A stretch of 64,000 nt of DNA. Source: Cupriavidus pauculus. Its GTDB lineage: Bacteria; Pseudomonadota; Gammaproteobacteria; Burkholderiales; Burkholderiaceae. Shown here in pieces: positions 1 through 8,599 of the stretch. The notes beneath the pieces were generated by a model. That model made no database searches and had not been told where the DNA came from. It saw nothing but the letters and a program-made list of their open reading frames with translations. Within the stretch, counting starts at the first letter, position 1; the number at the start of each line of letters is the position of its first letter. The stretch is from NCBI RefSeq assembly GCF_002858765.1, contig NZ_PJRP01000003.1:196391-260390 (forward strand). The letters run 5' to 3'. A program made the translations under genes and the position numbers.

Positions 1-112
1 TATAGTTCTGCACATGGACAGCGCAGCAACGCAGCGAAACGAACGAAGCGAAGCCAGCGCCGCCCGATAAAACCTCAAACTTATTGAATCATCTTTCATT
101 CCGGAGCACACC

Positions 113-811
113 ATGTCGAACGCCAAACTGCAAGTCCTGACCCCGCGCAACAGCCAGCTGATCTTCATCGACCACCAGCCCCAGATGGCCTTCGGCGTGC
201 AGTCGATGGACCGCCAGACCATGAAGAACAACGCCGTGGGCCTGGCCAAGGCAGCCAAGATCTTCGACGTGCCGACCACCATCACCACCGTGGAAAGCGA
301 ATCGTTCTCCGGCTACACCTACCCCGAACTGCTCGACGTCTTCCCGGGCAAGGAGACGCTCGAACGCACCTCGATGAACTCGTGGGACGACCAGAAGGTG
401 CGCGACGCGCTGGCCGCCAACGGTCGCAAGAAGATCGTCGTGGCCGGCTTGTGGACCGAGGTCTGCAATACGACGTTCGCCCTGAGCGCCATGCTGGAAG
501 GCGACTACGAGATCTACATGGTGGCCGACGCCTCGGGCGGCACCACCAAGGAAGCGCACGACTACGCCATGCAGCGCATGATCCAGGCCGGCGTGGTGCC
601 GGTGACGTGGCAGCAGGTGCTGCTGGAATGGCAGCGCGACTGGAAGAACAAGGAAACGTACGACGCCGTGACGGGCCTGGCGAAGGAACACTCGGGCGCC
701 TACGGCATGGGCATCGACTACGCCTACACGATGGTGCACAAGGCCGCCCAGCGCACGCAGACCGCGCACCCGTCGATTGCCCCGGTGCATGCGCCGGTGA
801 TCGAGTACTGA
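113..811 (+). CDS. Isochorismatase-family (YcaC-like) cysteine hydrolase
   Basis: The 232-residue protein has the isochorismatase-like fold pattern: FIDHQPQM near the N-terminus places the catalytic Asp at D20, and GLWTEVCNT places the nucleophile at C118. R85 in ERTSMNSW occupies the basic-residue region. Length and motifs match the YcaC subgroup, whose substrates are mostly unknown, so no pathway is assigned. It is cytoplasmic, with no signal peptide. The ATG follows CCGGAG at a good distance. A small secreted ORF follows 38 bp downstream. A second, periplasmic member of the same superfamily lies at 8631-9335 but is not closely similar. Confidence 0.9.
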   Translation: MSNAKLQVLTPRNSQLIFIDHQPQMAFGVQSMDRQTMKNNAVGLAKAAKIFDVPTTITTVESESFSGYTYPELLDVFPGKETLERTSMNSWDDQKVRDALAANGRKKIVVAGLWTEVCNTTFALSAMLEGDYEIYMVADASGGTTKEAHDYAMQRMIQAGVVPVTWQQVLLEWQRDWKNKETYDAVTGLAKEHSGAYGMGIDYAYTMVHKAAQRTQTAHPSIAPVHAPVIEY

Positions 812-849
812 TTGGCAAACGCCAGCACAGATCCCGGGAGAACACGATC

Positions 850-963
850 ATGAAACCCCGTCAACGCATCGCAAGCGGCGCCCTTCTGCTGGGATGCTGG
901 CTGGCCGTCAGCATGTCGAGTGCCGCCGCCGCAGCACTGGTGGCCCAGACGCTGATGCTTTGA
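850..963 (+). CDS. Small hydrophobic putative secreted peptide
   Basis: This 37-codon ORF starts MKPRQRIASGALLLGCW and is essentially a basic N-terminus plus a hydrophobic stretch ending in an Ala-rich segment, like an isolated signal peptide. GGGAG lies about 9 bp before the ATG. It sits between the isochorismatase-family gene and the tRNA promoter. No function can be given, and it could be a non-coding open frame. The ribosome-binding site and signal-like composition are the only support. Confidence 0.4.
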   Translation: MKPRQRIASGALLLGCWLAVSMSSAAAAALVAQTLML

Positions 964-985
964 ACACGTGTCGCAAAATAAATGC

Positions 986-1012
986 TTGCGCTTTGCGAAA
1001 GTCGTCTATAGA
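986..1012 (+). promoter_or_regulatory. Candidate promoter of tRNA-Val
   Basis: A -10 like TATAGA (1007-1012) lies 16 bp before the tRNA, preceded by TTGCGC (986-991) as a weak -35 with about 15 bp spacing. A GC-rich stretch follows the -10, as is common for stable-RNA promoters. This is inferred from position and similarity only. Confidence 0.45.
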
Positions 1013-1027
1013 ATTCGCGCCTTCGCT

Positions 1028-1104
1028 AGGCTCGTAGCTCAGCTGGTTAGAGCACCACCTTGACATGGTGGGGGTCGTTGGTTCGAGTCCAATCGAGCCT
1101 ACCA
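1028..1104 (+). tRNA. tRNA-Val(GAC)
   Basis: A full cloverleaf can be drawn. The acceptor arms are AGGCTCG and CGAGCCT, the D-arm contains AGCTCAGCTGGTTAGAG, the anticodon stem CCACC/GGTGG encloses TTGACAT with anticodon GAC (1062-1064), and the T-arm contains GGTTCGAGTCC. The discriminator A and an encoded CCA end the gene. It decodes GUC/GUU valine codons. It stands alone, followed at once by a hairpin terminator. Confidence 0.97.
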
Positions 1105-1117
1105 ACGCACAAACAGG

Positions 1118-1152
1118 AACGGACGGTCGCCATTACGGCACCGTCCGTTTTT
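1118..1152 (+). terminator. Rho-independent terminator of tRNA-Val
   Basis: AACGGACGGT (1118-1127) pairs perfectly with ACCGTCCGTT (1140-1149), and the second arm runs into a short T-tract. It lies 14 bp after the tRNA and before the next gene. Confidence 0.85.
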
Positions 1153-1182
1153 GCATTCCAGAGACCCCAACGGAGCCCTTTC

Positions 1183-1515
1183 ATGATCCAGCCTAGCCCG
1201 GTATTCAAGGACAACCTCGCCCAACTGCCCGCCATCGACGGCATCGCCCGCATCGATCTGGTCGATGCCAAGGGCACCGTGGTCGCCAGCATCGAGAACG
1301 TGCAGGGCAAGCAGGGTTCGCTGGCCGTGTACCACTACCTGCAGCAGGCGTTCGGCAAGCTCGATGCCCAGGCTGCCGAGCATGGCCTGGCCGTCTTTGC
1401 GGAACACACCGCCGATGCACGCAACCGCCCGGGCGCCCACCCGAACGTGGACCGCCTGCTGGCCGTCGCCGCCGGTGGCGAAGCGCTGCAGGTCCAGGTC
1501 GTCGCCAAGGCCTGA
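1183..1515 (+). CDS. Conserved small protein, probably DUF2322 family
   Basis: This is a 110-residue cytoplasmic protein beginning MIQPSPVFKDNLAQLP. The composition is regular, with an IARIDLVDAKGTVVASIEN strand-rich part and a C-terminal RPGAHPNVDRLL segment. From memory it resembles DUF2322, small uncharacterised proteins of proteobacteria; that assignment is recall, not a search. The ATG is chosen because GGAG precedes it by 8 bp; upstream in-frame starts run into the tRNA and its terminator. Confidence 0.65.
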   Translation: MIQPSPVFKDNLAQLPAIDGIARIDLVDAKGTVVASIENVQGKQGSLAVYHYLQQAFGKLDAQAAEHGLAVFAEHTADARNRPGAHPNVDRLLAVAAGGEALQVQVVAKA

Positions 1516-1610
1516 GCGGCCCGCCGCCTGCCGCCGAACGGAGTAGAGTGACCAGGGGAATCGGGCCCGCCCACGTCGACTGGGCCCGGGCATTTCACCT
1601 GGAGGGCGAC

Positions 1611-1826
1611 ATGGACGACACCTCCCTTGTCACCGTCACCGTGCAGGACAACGGCCCCTTGCGCATCAAGGGGCCAGTCAGGATCGTGACCCCGGCCGGC
1701 GCGGCCTTCGTGTTTGAAGGCGAACAGGTCTGGCTGTGCCGATGCGGCCACTCCGACACCAAGCCTTTCTGCGACGGATCGCACAAGCGCATGGGCTTTT
1801 CGAGCACACCGCAGCCGTCGGCCTGA
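1611..1826 (+). CDS. CDGSH iron-sulfur domain protein
   Basis: The 71-residue protein carries CRCGHSDTKPFCDGSH, with C43, C45, C54 and H58 in the 3Cys-1His arrangement that binds a redox-active 2Fe-2S cluster. The N-terminal NGPLRIKGP is usual for the short bacterial type. It is probably a small cytoplasmic electron-transfer or Fe-S handling protein; no partner is evident. The start at 1611 follows GGAGGG closely, whereas an upstream start at 1548 lacks a site. Codons 14-22 form a perfect DNA hairpin that reappears almost unchanged as the terminator downstream. Confidence 0.92.
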   Translation: MDDTSLVTVTVQDNGPLRIKGPVRIVTPAGAAFVFEGEQVWLCRCGHSDTKPFCDGSHKRMGFSSTPQPSA

Positions 1827-1851
1827 AGGCGCCGTGACGGCCGGCCCAAAG

Positions 1852-1888
1852 AAAAACGGCCCCTTGCGAATCAAGGGGCCGTTTTTTA
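1852..1888. terminator. Bidirectional terminator between CDGSH gene and actP
   Basis: ACGGCCCCTTG (1856-1866) pairs with CAAGGGGCCGT (1872-1882), flanked by five A on the left and six T on the right, so it can end transcription from both convergent genes. The hairpin is a near copy of coding sequence at 1651-1675. Confidence 0.88.
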
Positions 1889-1899
1889 TTGCGCAAATC

Positions 1900-3567
1900 T
1901 CAGTGCGCGGTGGCCTCGCCTGCGCCGATGCCTGTCTCGGAGCGCAGCTCCTGCGCCTCGAAGCCGGCCTTGTCCAGCAGGGAACGCCGCGACTTGTCGG
2001 TCACCGAGAACAGCCAGATGCCGAAGAAGCCGATCGTCATCGAGAACAGCGCCGGCGACGTATAGGGGAACGGCGCGTTCTTGAAGTGGAACACGTCCAC
2101 CCACACCGCCTGCGACAGCACCGTCAGCACCACGGCTGACAACAGCCCCAGGAAGCCGCCCACCATGGCACCGCGCGTGGTGCAGCCCTTCCAGAGCACC
2201 GACAGGAACAGCACCGGGAAGTTGGCCGACGCCGCCACGGCGAACGCCAGCGACACCATGAATGCGATGTTCTGCTTCTCGAACACGATACCCAGCACCA
2301 CGGCGACGAACCCCAGCACGATCGTCGTGATCTTCGACACGCGCAGTTCCTCGGCGCTGGTGGCCTTGCCGTGCTTGAACACCGTCTGGTACAGGTCGTG
2401 CGACACCGCCGATGCACCGGCCAGCGTCAGGCCCGCCACCACGGCCAGGATCGTCGCGAATGCCACGGCCGAGATAAAGCCCAGGAACACGTTGCCACCG
2501 ACGGCGCTGGCCAGGTGAACGGCGGCCATGTTCACGCCACCCAGCAGCTTGCCGCTGCCATCCTGGAAGCTGGCGTTGGTGCTGACCAGCACGATCGCGC
2601 CAAAGCCGATGATGAACGTGAGGATGTAGAAGTAGCCGATCCATGTGGTGGCCCAGAACACCGACTTGCGGGCTTCCTTGGCGTTCGGCACGGTGAAGAA
2701 GCGCATCAGGATGTGCGGCAGCCCGGCGGTGCCGAACATCAGCGCGATGCCGAACGAGATGGCCGAGATCGGGTCCTTGATGAAGTTGCCCGGGCTCATG
2801 ATCGAGTCCTTCTTCGCATGCACTTCCACGGCCTTGGCAAACAGCTGCTCGGGGCTGAAGTGATACTGTGCCAGCACCATGAAGGCCATGAACGTCGCGC
2901 CGCCCAGCAGCAGGCAGGCCTTGATGATCTGCACCCACGTGGTGGCGGTCATGCCACCGAACAGCACGTAGATCATCATCAGCGCGCCGACGATGACCAC
3001 GGCCACCCAGTATTCCAGACCGAACAGCAGCTTGATCAACTGCCCTGCCCCCACCATCTGGGCGATCAGGTAGAAGGCCACCACCACCAGCGTGCCCGAC
3101 GCCGCGAAGGCGCGGATCGGCCCCTGCTTGAAGCGGTACGCGGCCACGTCGGCAAAGGTGAAGCGGCCCAGGTTGCGCAGCCGTTCGGCCAGCAGGAACG
3201 TGATGATCGGCCAGCCGACCAGGAAGCCGATCGAATAGATCAGGCCGTCATAGCCGTTGGTGTAGACCGCCGCGGAAATACCCAGGAACGACGCCGCCGA
3301 CATGAAGTCGCCGGCAATCGCCAGGCCATTCTGGAAACCGGTGATGCCGCCGCCGGTGTAAAACGTGGCCGCGGACTTGGTTTTCTTGGCTGCCCACTTG
3401 GTGATGAACAGCGTGCCGATGACGAACACCACGAACATGCCGATGGCCGTCCAGTTGGTGGCCTGCTTCACGGCCTGGCCCAGATCGCCGCCAGCCGCAA
3501 AGGCGTTGACGGACAGCAGCAGTGCCGCGCCGATGGCGGCGGTGCCGAGTGCGTGACGGGTCATCAT
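1900..3567 (-). CDS. actP: Cation/acetate symporter ActP
   Basis: A 555-residue sodium:solute symporter family protein. It has an N-terminal signal-like segment ending AFAAGG, then about 13 hydrophobic segments. Stretches such as [21 protein letters not shown] are typical of the ActP/PutP group. It imports acetate and other short monocarboxylates with a cation across the inner membrane. It overlaps the DUF485 gene by ATGA and follows AGGAGG; either of two adjacent ATG codons could be used, and the second has better spacing. Small DUF485 partner genes (YjcH-like) are standard next to actP. Confidence 0.94.
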   Translation of the reverse strand: MMTRHALGTAAIGAALLLSVNAFAAGGDLGQAVKQATNWTAIGMFVVFVIGTLFITKWAAKKTKSAATFYTGGGITGFQNGLAIAGDFMSAASFLGISAAVYTNGYDGLIYSIGFLVGWPIITFLLAERLRNLGRFTFADVAAYRFKQGPIRAFAASGTLVVVAFYLIAQMVGAGQLIKLLFGLEYWVAVVIVGALMMIYVLFGGMTATTWVQIIKACLLLGGATFMAFMVLAQYHFSPEQLFAKAVEVHAKKDSIMSPGNFIKDPISAISFGIALMFGTAGLPHILMRFFTVPNAKEARKSVFWATTWIGYFYILTFIIGFGAIVLVSTNASFQDGSGKLLGGVNMAAVHLASAVGGNVFLGFISAVAFATILAVVAGLTLAGASAVSHDLYQTVFKHGKATSAEELRVSKITTIVLGFVAVVLGIVFEKQNIAFMVSLAFAVAASANFPVLFLSVLWKGCTTRGAMVGGFLGLLSAVVLTVLSQAVWVDVFHFKNAPFPYTSPALFSMTIGFFGIWLFSVTDKSRRSLLDKAGFEAQELRSETGIGAGEATAH

Positions 3568-3869
3568 GCCACCTCCTGCTTGATGCGGTCGGTCAGATCG
3601 TCATAGACGCGGTTGGCATGGCGCACGTACAGCCCGGTAATCACGACGGTAAAGAGAATCACGAACAGGCCGATGGGCATGCCCCAGGTCATCACGCCCT
3701 GGCCCACGCGCGTTGCCAGCAGTTCCTTGTCGAAGGCAATCAGTAGCACGTAGCCGTAGTAGACCACCAGCATCACGGCCGTCAGCAGCCAGCCCAGCCG
3801 GCCGCGCCGACGCACCAGCTCCTGATACTGCCGGCTGGCCTTCAGTTTCTCGATCAGATCCTCTTGCAT
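3564..3869 (-). CDS. DUF485 membrane protein, ActP partner (YjcH-like)
   Basis: This 101-residue inner-membrane protein has two predicted membrane segments (about residues 28-48 and 62-84) and the basic motif [11 protein letters not shown] at the start, as in DUF485. It is the first gene of the two-gene operon with actP and shares an ATGA overlap with it. Its precise role in acetate uptake is unknown in the family. The start is chosen by AGGAGACAAG directly upstream; the longer frame to 3956 has no support. Confidence 0.9.
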   Translation of the reverse strand: MQEDLIEKLKASRQYQELVRRRGRLGWLLTAVMLVVYYGYVLLIAFDKELLATRVGQGVMTWGMPIGLFVILFTVVITGLYVRHANRVYDDLTDRIKQEVA

Positions 3870-4152
3870 CCTTGTCTCCTGCGCATCGCTGCTGCACGTC
3901 TTGCCACATCTGTTCGCATGCACCCGGCGGGTGTCTTCTGCATGGCATGGTGACAAGGTAATGCGCGCCCCTTACCCGGTTCTTACACGGTGCCGTTGGC
4001 GTTGCGGGGGTAAACGCCTAGCGCTGGCACGTCACATCGGCGCGCAAGGGACACGGGCGTCACGGCCCCACCTTGCAGACCGGCGCGGATTTGTATAGGC
4101 TCTCAACTGCGATCCAACATATCCGAGTTAAGACTCATCGGGCGAATTGACC
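3870..4152. other. Divergent intergenic region between DUF485 and Rrf2 genes
   Basis: This 283-bp spacer must hold the promoters for the acetate operon (leftward) and the Rrf2 gene (rightward). I see no convincing operator or small gene in it. Confidence 0.5.
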
Positions 4153-4710
4153 ATGTCGTTTATCAGCACCGGGGTCGAGTACGGCCTGCACTGCCTGCTC
4201 TACCTGAGCCGCTCCCATGCCGCCGTTGAAGAGGCCAGCGTCCGCGACTTGGCCGAGCTGCAGGGCATTCCCGTCGACTACGTCGCCAAGCTGTTCACCA
4301 AGCTGGCCAGGGCCGAACTCGTGGTGGCCACCGAAGGCATCCGGGGCGGTTTCCGGCTGGCGCGGCCGGCCGAGCGGATCTCGGTGCATGACGTGGTCGT
4401 GGCGATCGACGGCGACAAGTCGCTGTTCGACTGCCGCGAGATCCGCAGCCGCTGCGCGGTGTTCGAGGATGCGCCACCGGCCTGGGCCACGCGCGGCGTG
4501 TGTTCGATCCACGCCGTGATGCAGACGGCCGAGCGGGCCATGCGAACCGAACTCAAGCAGCAGACCCTGGCCGATCTGGCACAGCGTACGGTCGACAAGG
4601 CGCCCGCCAACTTCGGACCCCAAGTGGTGCATTGGCTCACCGACCGCGCGGCCAACCGCCGTGGCGACAAGGAAGACCCTGCGCCGGCGAAGGGCCGCAA
4701 GCGCGGCTGA
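4153..4710 (+). CDS. Rrf2-family transcriptional regulator with three cysteines
   Basis: The 185-residue protein has the Rrf2 winged helix at residues 1-80 (FISTGVEYGLHCLLYLS, then VAKLFTKLARAELVVATEGIRGGFRLA). C94, C101 and C117 follow where Rrf2 proteins bind an Fe-S cluster, so redox, NO or iron sensing is plausible. The spacing differs from NsrR and IscR, and the exact signal is unknown. The tail is Lys/Arg-rich. The ATG at 4153 is preferred over a TTG two codons upstream. It is convergent with the NDH-2-like gene and shares a terminator region with it. Confidence 0.9.
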   Translation: MSFISTGVEYGLHCLLYLSRSHAAVEEASVRDLAELQGIPVDYVAKLFTKLARAELVVATEGIRGGFRLARPAERISVHDVVVAIDGDKSLFDCREIRSRCAVFEDAPPAWATRGVCSIHAVMQTAERAMRTELKQQTLADLAQRTVDKAPANFGPQVVHWLTDRAANRRGDKEDPAPAKGRKRG

Positions 4711-4746
4711 ACGCCAACGGCAGCACACGGCAAAACCCACGGCAGA

Positions 4747-4778
4747 AAGGGCGATCGTCATGATCGCCCTTCTTTTTT
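4747..4778 (+). terminator. Terminator after Rrf2 gene
   Basis: AAGGGCGATC (4747-4756) pairs with GATCGCCCTT (4762-4771) around a 5-base loop, followed by six T. It lies 36 bp after the stop codon. Confidence 0.88.
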
Positions 4779-4827
4779 CCCTTCCTTGATGGCGTGGCGC
4801 GCGCGGCGCCACGCCCTGTCCGTAGAC

Positions 4828-6048
4828 CTATGCCACGACGATGCGCAGCGGGTCTGCAGACGCCAGCGCCTCGGCACGGTTCGCGCTGGGCGGATAGATC
4901 CACTCGGTGTTGATCTTCGTCTTCAGCGCCTTGGCTTCCGCGCCGACCAGCTTGACCTGACGGTCCCAGCCCTCGGTATAGACCGCGCCCCACGGGCCCA
5001 GGTCCAGGCAGGTGACGTACTTCGGCTGGCTGTACGGAATCTGCGCCTGGCCCAGCAGGTCGGCCGCCACGTTGTGGCCGGCCGAACGGCCCAGGTTCAT
5101 CGCGTGCTGGCACGACATCATGGCGAAATTGCCGGCGTCATCCACCGCGGCATAGGCGACATCGCCGGTGGCGTAGACAGTATCGACGCCCTTGACGCGC
5201 AGATGGCTGTCCACGTGCAGGCGGCCAAAGCTGTCGCGTTCGGCGGGGATCTGGGCGGTCAGCGCGCTGGCGCGTGCACCGGCCGTCCAGACGACCGTGG
5301 CGGCGTCGATGCGCTCGCCGCTTTCCAGCGTGACGCCCTCCGCGTCCACCGCAGCCACGCCCGAGCCGAGCTTCCACGTCACACCGAGTTCGCGCAGCGC
5401 CTGGGTGATGACGGGGCGCGGGCCCGCGCCCAGATCCGGGCCGATATCGCTGTTGCGCTCCACCACGATCACGCGCACGTCGGCACTGTCACCGAACACT
5501 TCACGCAGCCGCGCCGGCATTTCGGCAGCGGTCTCGATGCCGGTAAAGCCACCGCCCGCCACCACTACCGTGTTGCGCGCCGCGCTGGCCGGGCGCTGCG
5601 CCAGCGCCGCGATATGCGCTTCCAGCTGCGCCGCGTCGGCAATCTGGTCGACGTTAAATGCGTGCGCATCAAGCCCCGGAATCTGCGGGCGGAACAACCG
5701 GCTGCCAGCTGCCAGCACCAGGCGGTCGTAATCAAGGGTCTGGCGCGACGCCACATTCGCGTCGGCACCCACGCCCTGCACGTGCACCTGCCGGCCTTCG
5801 ACATCGATGCGCTCCACCACACCCTGGACAAACCGCACGCCAACGGCCTTGAAGATCTCCTGCAGCGGCGCCTTCATGCCATTGGGGTTCTGCTCGTAGA
5901 GGCGCGGCCGCACATGCAGCTCCGGCGCAGGGGCGACCAGCGCGATCTCCACATCGGTACGACCCACCTGGTCAAGCAGGCGGGCTGCGGCCAGTGCACT
6001 CCACATGCCAGCAAAGCCAGCGCCAATCACAAGAATTCGTTTCGACAT
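4828..6048 (-). CDS. NAD(P)/FAD-dependent oxidoreductase, NDH-2-like
   Basis: A 406-residue pyridine-nucleotide-disulfide oxidoreductase-type flavoprotein. The FAD-binding GAGFAG is at residues 8-13, the second Rossmann motif GGGFTGIE is near 165, and ATGDVAYA lies toward the C-terminus. The overall layout matches type II NADH:quinone dehydrogenases, which oxidise NADH at the membrane without pumping protons. The C-terminal membrane-anchoring part is short, so a soluble relative is possible. It is a single gene. A 23-bp palindrome lies 95 bp upstream of its start and is shared with the neighbouring divergent gene. Confidence 0.88.
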   Translation of the reverse strand: MSKRILVIGAGFAGMWSALAAARLLDQVGRTDVEIALVAPAPELHVRPRLYEQNPNGMKAPLQEIFKAVGVRFVQGVVERIDVEGRQVHVQGVGADANVASRQTLDYDRLVLAAGSRLFRPQIPGLDAHAFNVDQIADAAQLEAHIAALAQRPASAARNTVVVAGGGFTGIETAAEMPARLREVFGDSADVRVIVVERNSDIGPDLGAGPRPVITQALRELGVTWKLGSGVAAVDAEGVTLESGERIDAATVVWTAGARASALTAQIPAERDSFGRLHVDSHLRVKGVDTVYATGDVAYAAVDDAGNFAMMSCQHAMNLGRSAGHNVAADLLGQAQIPYSQPKYVTCLDLGPWGAVYTEGWDRQVKLVGAEAKALKTKINTEWIYPPSANRAEALASADPLRIVVA

Positions 6049-6142
6049 CTTCAGACTCCTGGGTCAAGCCCTTTTCGGTTCCACGGCGTTCGGTCGCCAA
6101 TCCGACGGCTACGGCGCCTGCCGTCTGCCCGTCGCCTGGCTA

Positions 6143-6165
6143 ACTACGATTCTACGAGTCGTAGT
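6143..6165. promoter_or_regulatory. Palindromic operator, copy 1
   Basis: ACTACGATTC (6143-6152), three bases, then GAGTCGTAGT (6156-6165). It lies upstream of the NDH-2-like gene and matches copy 2 in all but two positions of its arms. The binding protein is unknown. Confidence 0.75.
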
Positions 6166-6258
6166 TTTAAACCTGCAAGGTGTTTTTCACAATGACCCGA
6201 CGAGATGTCAGGGAATTCGCGCGGCCGCTTGCACACGTCGCCCTTCCCACCTAGCATT

Positions 6259-6281
6259 ACTACGACTCAACGAGTCGCAGT
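6259..6281. promoter_or_regulatory. Palindromic operator, copy 2
   Basis: ACTACGACTC (6259-6268), three bases, then GAGTCGCAGT (6272-6281). It sits 20 bp before the start codon of the small secreted protein at 6302, where a bound repressor would block transcription or initiation. Confidence 0.75.
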
Positions 6282-6301
6282 TAAATACCAAGGAGCGCAT
6301 C

Positions 6302-6544
6302 ATGAAGCAGGTCAGCTGGGTAGCAATCCTGAGTGTGGCAGCCGTGCTGGCGGCTGGAATCGCCGCGTGGGCGGCTGAAAGCGAAGGCGCGCGTGCGATG
6401 CAAGCGGTTGCGCCGTCGCTGTTGGCGGGACAAGACCTGACGGGGGTGTCGGCACCGCCCGCGCGTACGCTCGGCACCGGCGACGAGGGCGACGCCAGCC
6501 AGGCATCGGGGCCGCCGCGCAAGTCGATCCGCTCGCAGGCGTGA
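6302..6544 (+). CDS. Small putative secreted protein under a palindromic operator
   Basis: This 80-residue protein starts MKQVSWVAILSVAAVLAAG, a clear signal peptide with likely cleavage after AWA. The mature part is low-complexity, rich in Gly, Ala, Ser and Pro, with no recognised domain. AAGGAG precedes the ATG. The palindrome directly upstream is duplicated before the divergent flavoprotein gene, so the two are probably co-regulated. The function is unknown. Confidence 0.7.
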   Translation: MKQVSWVAILSVAAVLAAGIAAWAAESEGARAMQAVAPSLLAGQDLTGVSAPPARTLGTGDEGDASQASGPPRKSIRSQA

Positions 6545-6570
6545 CGCGGCGGCGGCGTGGCAAGCGCCGT

Positions 6571-6864
6571 TCAGCGCATCTTGCCGACAATCGTCTTCAT
6601 CTCGTCTTCGGTAAAGGCGCGCAGTGTCTGCGTGTGAACGTTTCCCTGTGCGCCGATGGACAGGCCAAAGGCGGTCACAGATGCGTCGTCCTGCGCTTCC
6701 AGCGTCAGGATCACGTCATATTTTCCAAGTGTCCAGAACACATCGGTCACCTTCACGCCGAATTGCGGCGCGATTTCGCGCACGGCTGCGGCGCGTTTGG
6801 TGGTGTCCTTGACAGAGCGTATGCCCTGGTCTGTAAAGCTTGCGAGCACGATGTATCGGGTCAT
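6571..6864 (-). CDS. GYD-domain protein
   Basis: The 97-residue protein starts MTRYIVLASFTDQGIRSVKD and contains GKYDVILTLEA, the signature region of the GYD family (a small ferredoxin-like dimeric fold, function unresolved). Length equals the family norm when the ATG at 6864 is used; the longer upstream frame encodes arginine-rich sequence with no homology. It is monocistronic and tail-to-tail with the small secreted gene. Confidence 0.88.
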   Translation of the reverse strand: MTRYIVLASFTDQGIRSVKDTTKRAAAVREIAPQFGVKVTDVFWTLGKYDVILTLEAQDDASVTAFGLSIGAQGNVHTQTLRAFTEDEMKTIVGKMR

Positions 6865-7132
6865 GGCAAATCTCCGACAAGATGGGACAGCGTCGTCAGC
6901 ATGCCGACGGCGGCTCATGGCTTCGGAGCGTGACCCGACAGGTGCGCGCGGGCGCACCGGCCTGATGATCTGGAACGTGGACGCGTGCACCTTGCAGGCG
7001 ACACACCGGGGAGTGTGAGCAACTTCGCGTCCATGCAAGGAGCGAGCCACTGGCCGCACCACGCAGGCTGGCGGGCAGCGGCCGCCCGTTACCGGCGCGA
7101 TTCCGGCCCAGGTCGTTGCAAGCCTGAAACAG
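6865..7132. other. Intergenic region, nothing recognised
   Basis: This 268-bp gap lies upstream of the GYD gene and downstream of the small membrane protein gene. It should hold the GYD promoter, but I see no distinct operator, repeat or small gene. Confidence 0.4.
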
Positions 7133-7471
7133 TCAGCGCGAAGACGTGCGCACCGGCCCCGGACACGCCTTGAGGCCAAGCCACATCACGCCGATGACGA
7201 TATTGACCGGCACGCTGAGCGCGCCCGGCACATAGAAGCAGGCGGACAGCGCCGGCGCGCGCATCAGCACCTCGACGGCACCGCCCAACCCGTACAGCAA
7301 GACCCCGCACCACAACCACCGCCGCATATAGGTCAGCAGCCAGTGCGCGCGGGACTGGTTGAAACGCCAGGCCGCCGTGCGCGCGATCAGGTCGCCCCGG
7401 CTCGCGTCCTTGAACATCCAGTCGAAAAAGAAGTACCGATACAGCAGGGTGCGAAAGGCAAGCTCTTGCAT
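7133..7471 (-). CDS. Hypothetical small membrane protein
   Basis: A 112-residue protein with an aromatic-rich start (MQELAFRTLLYRYFFFDW), an Arg-rich central turn and two hydrophobic segments at about residues 52-70 and 80-98. It is likely an inner-membrane protein. I do not recognise a family. The ATG at 7471 is the first plausible start; the longer frame upstream is proline- and glycine-rich and probably not translated. It lies alone between the GYD and LysR genes. Confidence 0.55.
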   Translation of the reverse strand: MQELAFRTLLYRYFFFDWMFKDASRGDLIARTAAWRFNQSRAHWLLTYMRRWLWCGVLLYGLGGAVEVLMRAPALSACFYVPGALSVPVNIVIGVMWLGLKACPGPVRTSSR

Positions 7472-7675
7472 GATGGTGGTGGGCCTACTCTGGCCATATC
7501 GCGCAAAGACCGTGCCCACGCCGCTTCCGGCGCCGGGACTTTCACTACTGTAGGCGCTGAAGGCGCACCGGGCAGGTTTTTCAAACGCGCCTCGGCATCC
7601 AACGCGCGCATGCACCGGACCGATGCACCACGCCTGTCCCAAACGACGGAAGCGCGAACCGAAGCGCTTCGCGCA

Positions 7676-8575
7676 TCACAACCCCGGCTCAGATCCGTAG
7701 TGATCCGCCATGAAATCGATGAAGGCGCGCGCCCTGGGGTTCTGGTGCCGGGTGTGCGGATAGAGCGCGTAGTAATGGCTGGTGCCTGCGTGATACTGCG
7801 GCAGCACACGCACCAGGCCGCCGCGTGCCAGTTCGCTGCGTGCCGTGCGCTCGGTGAACGCGGCGATGCCCGCGCCGGCCAGCGCCGCCGCATACAGCGC
7901 GGTGATCGCATCGGCAGCCAGCGCACCCCGCGCGGCAACGCGCTCGGTGTGACCCTTCTCATCGGTCAGTTGCCAGGTAACGGGCGCCGCCGTGAACGCC
8001 AGCAACTGGTGGTGGGCCAGATCGCTGGCGTTGACCGGCAGGCCATGCGTGGCCAGGTAGGCGGGTGCGGCCACGAGAACGGTATCGGAACCGGCCAGCC
8101 GCTTCGCCATCAGGCTGCTGTCGGCCAGCGGCGCGCTGCTGATGCGCAGCGCCACATCGAAGCGCTCGGCCACCAGGTCGACAAACTGATCGCTGCACGA
8201 CACTTCGAGCCGCATCTCGGGATAGCGGGCGCGGAACGCAGGCAGCCAATCCTGCAGTTCGAGCGTACCGATGGCCAGCGGCACCGTCACGCGCAGCAGC
8301 CCGGACAACTGCGCGCCCTCCCCCGTCATCGCCGCGTTCATGGCGTCGATGCGTGCCAGGATGTCGGTGCAGTGGCGGTAGTAGCGCTCGCCGGCGTCGG
8401 TCAACGCAAAACGGCGCGTATTGCGGTTCAGCAGTTGCACACCCATGCTGGCTTCGAGCTGCTTGAGCTGCCGCGACACCGTGGAGTGGGACAGGTCGAG
8501 CCGCTCCGCCGCCGCCGAGAAGCCCCTGGCTTCGACAATGGCGCGAAAGACGCGCATGGCAAGCAACTGGTCCAT
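7676..8575 (-). CDS. LysR-family transcriptional regulator
   Basis: The 299-residue protein has the LysR helix-turn-helix at residues 1-60 (FRAIVEARGFSAAAERLDLSHSTVSRQLKQLE) followed by a substrate-binding domain of normal length. It follows the periplasmic isochorismatase-family gene on the same strand, with a terminator between them, so it may or may not control that gene. The start at 8575 gives the usual N-terminus; an upstream GTG/ATG start would run through the terminator. Confidence 0.92.
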   Translation of the reverse strand: MDQLLAMRVFRAIVEARGFSAAAERLDLSHSTVSRQLKQLEASMGVQLLNRNTRRFALTDAGERYYRHCTDILARIDAMNAAMTGEGAQLSGLLRVTVPLAIGTLELQDWLPAFRARYPEMRLEVSCSDQFVDLVAERFDVALRISSAPLADSSLMAKRLAGSDTVLVAAPAYLATHGLPVNASDLAHHQLLAFTAAPVTWQLTDEKGHTERVAARGALAADAITALYAAALAGAGIAAFTERTARSELARGGLVRVLPQYHAGTSHYYALYPHTRHQNPRARAFIDFMADHYGSEPGL

Positions 8576-8599
8576 GGAAATGCCGTCCCCCAAAAGCAG

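Noticed and set aside
1..112. A gene fragment at the left edge
   Set aside because: Short open frames only, with a low-complexity run of GCGAA-like repeats; no coding signal before the isochorismatase-family gene.
4153..4710. Calling the Rrf2 regulator NsrR
   Set aside because: The three Cys are spaced C94, C101, C117, unlike the NsrR and IscR patterns, so only the family name is given.
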